This document shows, one piece after another, positions 30,360-33,402 of a DNA stretch of 33,402 nucleotides (position 1 is the stretch's first letter; the number at the start of each line of letters is the position of its first letter). The position numbers were made by a program, and so were the translations under genes. This DNA is from a virus, in the IMG/VR virus record IMGVR_UViG_3300035666_000102, positions 1 through 33,402 of that record, one strand, 5' to 3'. The notes beneath the pieces were generated by a model. It searched no databases. It saw nothing but the letters and a program-made list of their open reading frames with translations, and had not been told where the DNA came from.

Positions 30360-31631
30360 TCAGGGGGTCTGCCCGAAGAGCAGGATGCCGCTCATCTCGG
30401 GTTGCTTGTTCACCACGCCGAACAGGCAGTCGAGGCGGTACTTGGTCTTCATGGTGTTGACGTCGTACTGCTTCTGCATCACCAGCTCGATGCCCTGGTC
30501 GGTGGATGCGCGCATGACTGCGGCACCAGCGTCAGCAGGCACTGCGTAGCGTCCCGGCAGGAGTTCCAGCGCGTCCTTCTGCCAGAAGCAGTTGATCGGC
30601 GCAGCATCCACGTTCAGACGATCCACCGTGGCGGCGGCGCTGGGCGTGACGATGCAGTTCTGGTACTGCAGTTCTGCGTCGGTGCCACCCTGAGCCGAGA
30701 TGATCGGCGGGGTGATGACGCAGGTGGTGCCGGTCAGAACCTGAACCACGCGGAAGGTCTTGAGTTCGCCAGTGGACTGCTTGGTGATGTGGTGAACAGC
30801 CACCACGCCGTCGATGGTGATCGCGTCGCCGGCCAACAGGTTGGCAGTCGAGGTCACCGTCACGGTTTGGAAGCGGTTGTCCACGTTGGCAGTCTCGCCG
30901 GTAGCGGCCACGCTGGTGGCCACCGGCACCCAGTAGTTGCCGGCTGCGGCCTGGGTGTCGATCGTGGGATCGGCGCCAGTGGCTCCACGGATGCGGTTGG
31001 CGTAGTCGAACTTGTAGGTCTGGAAACCAGCCACAGTGCCGACGAAGCCGCGACGATATGCCTCGTCGCTGATCTGGTTGCCGAACGAGCGCGTCGCCAC
31101 AGCCAGATTGCCGGCCATGCCGTTGTAGTCGCGGCTCGACAGCGCCAGATAGCGGTCGAACATCTGCACGCCCTGCTCGTTCATGATCGTGTCGCACGCA
31201 GCCACGTCGTCGTAGCTGCCGGCAGAAGCCGTGGTGCGGACCACCAGCGAACCCAGGTTCGCGGCGACGTTCATGACGGCCAGGTTGACGTCAGAGGCCA
31301 GCTTCTGCTTGGCGGCGTCGCCGAGGCGGCCTTCCTGCAGAGCGTCGCGCAGCTCGAGCGCGTCCATGATCCACGGCACCGACTTCTGGAAGCCGAGCGT
31401 GGAAGGAACGGACAACTGCGTGAACTCGGTGAAGTTCAGCGTCTGATCCATGCCGTTGTAGGACTGCGCGATGTAGGGCTGCGGGCGCCAGATCACGTTG
31501 TTGGTGCGCTCCATCATCGTGCCGTCGGTACGGTACACGGAGACGTTGCGAGACAGCACAAGCGCGTCGTTGAAGCCTTCGAGGATGTCCTCGAACGCTA
31601 CGCGCTCTTCCTTGGAAAAACTGTTGGCCAT
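30360..31631 (-). CDS. Major coat protein, P22 gp5-like
   Basis: This HK97-fold coat protein builds the T-number capsid. At 423 residues it is close to P22 gp5 (430). Aligned landmarks: MMERTNNVIWRPQP (P22 MQRSSNTIWMPVEQ), NLAVMNVAANLGSLVV (P22 ELKVANMAAEMGSLVI), SDEAYRRGFVGTVAGF (P22 PEEAYRDGTIQRQVAGF), TANVDNRFQTVTVT (P22 KVNVDNRFATVTLS) and an INCFWQKDALELL end region (P22 TNVFWADDAIRIV). The start has GAGGAG before ATG. A promoter candidate and structured leader lie upstream, as expected for the most abundant virion protein. Confidence 0.95.
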   Translation of the reverse strand: MANSFSKEERVAFEDILEGFNDALVLSRNVSVYRTDGTMMERTNNVIWRPQPYIAQSYNGMDQTLNFTEFTQLSVPSTLGFQKSVPWIMDALELRDALQEGRLGDAAKQKLASDVNLAVMNVAANLGSLVVRTTASAGSYDDVAACDTIMNEQGVQMFDRYLALSSRDYNGMAGNLAVATRSFGNQISDEAYRRGFVGTVAGFQTYKFDYANRIRGATGADPTIDTQAAAGNYWVPVATSVAATGETANVDNRFQTVTVTSTANLLAGDAITIDGVVAVHHITKQSTGELKTFRVVQVLTGTTCVITPPIISAQGGTDAELQYQNCIVTPSAAATVDRLNVDAAPINCFWQKDALELLPGRYAVPADAGAAVMRASTDQGIELVMQKQYDVNTMKTKYRLDCLFGVVNKQPEMSGILLFGQTP

Positions 31632-31645
31632 TTGTGGCTCCTCAA

Positions 31646-31697
31646 AATGGATGAGTGACTTGGTACGGCTTGCGCCGCGCTTTGCTACTCACCCATT
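31646..31697 (-). promoter_or_regulatory. Structured leader upstream of the coat gene
   Basis: AATGGATGAGT (31646-31656) and ACTCACCCATT (31687-31697) pair over 11 positions on the minus-strand RNA, with one G-U wobble. The enclosed 30 bases contain CGGC-GCAA-GCCG, a small hairpin with a GNRA tetraloop. The outer stem ends a few bases before the coat ribosome binding site. It could protect the mRNA 5' end or control coat translation. Confidence 0.55.
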
Positions 31698-31761
31698 CAG
31701 AGCCGGGCGGCCGCTCGTGTCTTGTGCGCTGCCCGTGAGGTGGGCGAGACCAGATGGGCCG

Positions 31762-31792
31762 AATGTACCACGAACACCCGGCCCGGTGTCAA
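31762..31792 (-). promoter_or_regulatory. Candidate promoter for the coat transcription unit
   Basis: Directly after the scaffold stop, the minus strand reads TTGACA (complement of 31787-31792), then a 19-bp spacer, then TACATT (complement of 31762-31767). A short dyad ACACC/GGTGT (31774-31789) overlaps the -35 and spacer. The 160-nt gap before the coat gene is unusual in this compact late region, which supports a regulatory role. Confidence 0.45.
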
Positions 31793-32683
31793 TCAGCGGC
31801 GCGCAGACTGCTTTTCTCGCTGTTGGCGGCGATAGGCGATGACCTTCGTCATGTCGCCCGTGCGCTCGGCGTCAACGCGCAGACGCTCAAGCACGCTGTC
31901 AGTGGTGCCGGAGATCGGCGCATTGCCGACCGGAATGCCACGCTCTGGAGCAGGCGGCTTGCGGGTAGAGGTGACTTTCAACTGTGACTCCAGTTTTGCG
32001 ATGGCGAAGGCGAACTTCACCGGGTCAGTGATGGCGGCCAGTTCCTTGGCCTTCTTGGGGTTCTTGCCCAGCGCGTAGACCACCAGCGCCGGGTTCTCCG
32101 CGCCCTGCAGAACCACGCCCTGCTGCACCACGCTCAGCGTCTCCTGCACCGTGGACTCGGCATCGTCGTAGTCGCGCACCTTGAGTTCGGTCTTGGCCTT
32201 GGCGTAGCCGTCGAGCTTGGCCTGCCAGGTGCGCTGCTGCTCCTCGACCTGCTGCTGCTGCTGGCGCTTGGCGACCTCTACGGCGTCCTTCTGCTTGTAC
32301 CAGGACTCAAGCGCCGCCTCGTATCGGTCGGTGTCATAGTCGTGGTCTTCGAGTTTCGGCTTCGAGCCGAGCGCCGGAATGGCCACGCTCTGGGTCTGGG
32401 TTGTCTGCTGCTCGCGGACCTCGTACTCGCGCACCTTGCGCTGCAGCTCGCGGTGAGACCGTCGCAGGTCGCGCACCCACTCTGGTGCCCTCTCGGCCTC
32501 TGGCTCTGGCTCGGTCAGCGTCTGGCCGCCGAGCGTTATCTTCAGTTCCTGCTCGCCTTCGGCATCTTCCGCTGGTTCTGGCGTCTCTGGCTCTGCTGCC
32601 CGCGTATCCTGGGCCTCCAGTTCGTCGAGCGCAGGTGTCTCGCTGGAGCCGTCAGGCTGGGTGACTTCAATCTCTACTGGCAT
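31793..32683 (-). CDS. Scaffolding protein (P22 gp8-like)
   Basis: Scaffold guides coat assembly and then leaves the procapsid. The 296-residue protein is highly charged and helical, as P22 gp8 (303). It has an acidic N-terminus (EVTQPDGSSETPALDELEAQ), a Gln/Glu/Lys-rich middle with coiled-coil character (about 95-175) and a basic C-terminus (VLERLRVDAERTGDMTKVIA then YRRQQREKQSARR), equivalent to the P22 coat-binding helix-turn-helix. Position before the coat gene is as in P22. No protease-type residues are seen, so release without cleavage is likely. Confidence 0.85.
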   Translation of the reverse strand: MPVEIEVTQPDGSSETPALDELEAQDTRAAEPETPEPAEDAEGEQELKITLGGQTLTEPEPEAERAPEWVRDLRRSHRELQRKVREYEVREQQTTQTQSVAIPALGSKPKLEDHDYDTDRYEAALESWYKQKDAVEVAKRQQQQQVEEQQRTWQAKLDGYAKAKTELKVRDYDDAESTVQETLSVVQQGVVLQGAENPALVVYALGKNPKKAKELAAITDPVKFAFAIAKLESQLKVTSTRKPPAPERGIPVGNAPISGTTDSVLERLRVDAERTGDMTKVIAYRRQQREKQSARR

Positions 32684-32743
32684 GGTTCTCTTTCACACTC
32701 GCACGTTTTCGGCCGTGCGGTTGCCGTTGCCGGAATGTCCGAC

Positions 32744-33202
32744 TTAATCGTCTAGCACTGCCAGCGCTAGGATCATTGCAATCTGTGCATCACGCTCGTC
32801 AATGATAATTTGCGCCAGTTTCATGTGCGCCTCAATCGAATCTCGCGCTAGATCGTCAGCGTACGAGAATCGACCGAGGTCAATTTCGATGCGTTCTTGC
32901 TGCAGCACCAAGAACTGGCGCTTCGGCTCGGCTTGCGGCTTGGTTTTCGGTGCAGGCTTACGAATGGCGGCCTGCGCCCGAGCATCTGCCGCAGCCTTCT
33001 CGGCCTGCAGTGTGGCCAGATACTCCTGAGCCACCCAAGGGTTGTCGAATATCCTGCCTTCAACCACCCACAACGGGCGCGTCTGCTTGGACTTGCCAGA
33101 CTTGCCGCCACCGCCCTGCACCTCAACAGGAGGAACCTGCTGGCCACCGAACAGCAGGCCTGCGAACAGCGCACCTCCGAGAAGCCGGTTTCTAAGTAGC
33201 AT
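32744..33202 (-). CDS. Hypothetical protein with hydrophobic N-terminus, scaffold-upstream
   Basis: This 152-residue protein begins MLLRNRLLGGALFAGLLFGG, a short hydrophobic helix like a signal or membrane anchor, then a Gly/Lys linker (GGGGKSGKSK), a basic/Pro segment and a helical C-terminus (YADDLARDSIEAHMKLAQII). It overlaps the preceding gene by 11 bp. No family is recognised. A membrane-anchored or virion-internal role is possible. Confidence 0.62.
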   Translation of the reverse strand: MLLRNRLLGGALFAGLLFGGQQVPPVEVQGGGGKSGKSKQTRPLWVVEGRIFDNPWVAQEYLATLQAEKAAADARAQAAIRKPAPKTKPQAEPKRQFLVLQQERIEIDLGRFSYADDLARDSIEAHMKLAQIIIDERDAQIAMILALAVLDD

Positions 33203-33402
33203 TGATGATCGGCGTGCCGTTGCCCTGCGCGTCGGGGCTGAACGTGATGCGCGGCGTGGTGCCGTCCTGCGCCAGGTATTCCTCGGTCGCCGAGCCGAGC
33301 CCAGATCGAGCGCCGGCCAGCGCCGCCAGAAGCACGCGCATGATCTCCTCGGCCGTCAGCGTCTCAAGCGGTGTAGACCACACCTCAGCGGCAATCGTGG
33401 CC
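33192..33402 (-). CDS. Partial C-terminus of a phage structural-module protein (N-terminus off the right edge)
   Basis: The frame is open to the window edge: ATIAAEVWSTPLETLTAEEI, then MRVLLAALAGARSG and DGTTPRITFSPDAQGNGTPI. The IAAEVW...LTAEEIMRVLLAALAG arrangement is familiar from the C-terminal part of phage proteins with a repeated AVW/TLT motif, so the real protein probably starts outside the window. A GTG at 33383 could instead start a 63-residue protein. It overlaps the next gene by 11 bp. Confidence 0.6.
   Translation of the reverse strand, partial: ATIAAEVWSTPLETLTAEEIMRVLLAALAGARSGLGSATEEYLAQDGTTPRITFSPDAQGNGTPIINAT

Noticed and set aside
30207-31658. 483-residue plus-strand frame opposite the coat gene
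   Set aside because: Antisense shadow of the P22-like coat gene; low-complexity His/Val/Arg composition.
1-33402. tRNA genes, insertion sequences or CRISPR arrays
   Set aside because: Reading both strands, no cloverleaf with a TTCGA-type T-arm, no transposase-like frame with terminal inverted repeats and no regularly spaced repeats with unique spacers were found; the only regular repeats are the tandem 9-mers at 4810-4836.

Overview
The window reads as most or all of a tailed phage (or prophage) with a P22-type virion: short-tailed, podovirus architecture. Homologues of the P22 proteins gp3-like/gp2 (terminase), gp1 (portal), gp8 (scaffold), gp5 (coat), gp4 and gp10 (tail adaptor and plug) and the gp9 head-binding domain can be recognised by sequence pattern and by gene order. 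Base composition is high in G+C with strong G/C third positions, and several small accessory families look like those I associate with phages of Burkholderiales/Comamonadaceae-like beta-proteobacteria. That host is an inference. No integrase, excisionase or CI-type repressor was seen, so lifestyle is uncertain. No tRNA, IS element or CRISPR array was seen.

Layout. (1) Positions 1-4648, minus strand: TerS, TerL, portal, a small virion-type protein and a zinc-ribbon protein that runs off the left edge. (2) 4649-4881: the largest intergenic gap, with seven exact TCTACAC/GTGTAGA repeats, a 33-bp alternating purine-pyrimidine tract and a candidate promoter; it is the best candidate for an origin or control region. 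(3) 4882-10777, minus strand: the early/replication operon. It starts with a Cro-like HTH protein, then two small proteins, a large C5 cytosine methyltransferase, a VRR-NUC nuclease, a zinc ribbon, an SSB-like protein, a small Cys protein and a PrimPol-VirE primase-helicase. (4) 10781-10897: divergent control region with repeated operator-like half-sites. (5) 10898-15020, plus strand: a tightly overlapping early operon with YqaJ exonuclease, a RecT-like annealing protein and about ten small ORFs, including two small membrane proteins and a nested gene broken by a nonsense codon. (6) 15017-17610, minus strand: endolysin, holin candidates and tailspike. (7) 17631-33402, minus strand: three ejection-type proteins, a cupin, a needle candidate, the gp10- and gp4-like tail proteins, a LamG-type adhesin in a conspicuously AT-rich patch, small basic proteins, decoration-type protein, coat, scaffold and two further proteins, the last cut by the right edge.

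How it fits together. The divergent region at about 10.8 kb would switch between the leftward replication/modification operon and the rightward recombination operon. Primase-helicase, SSB-like protein, exonuclease and annealing protein make up a replication/recombination set. The methyltransferase probably shields phage DNA from restriction. TerS/TerL and portal package DNA into a coat/scaffold procapsid. gp4-like, gp10-like and needle-like proteins close the neck, three ejection proteins are co-packaged, and the tailspike binds the host surface. The coat gene appears to have its own promoter, structured leader and downstream terminator. Elsewhere genes mostly overlap by ATGA, GTGA or TGATG junctions, and no gene-free stretch exceeds 300 bases (the longest, 4649-4881, is described in its own entries).
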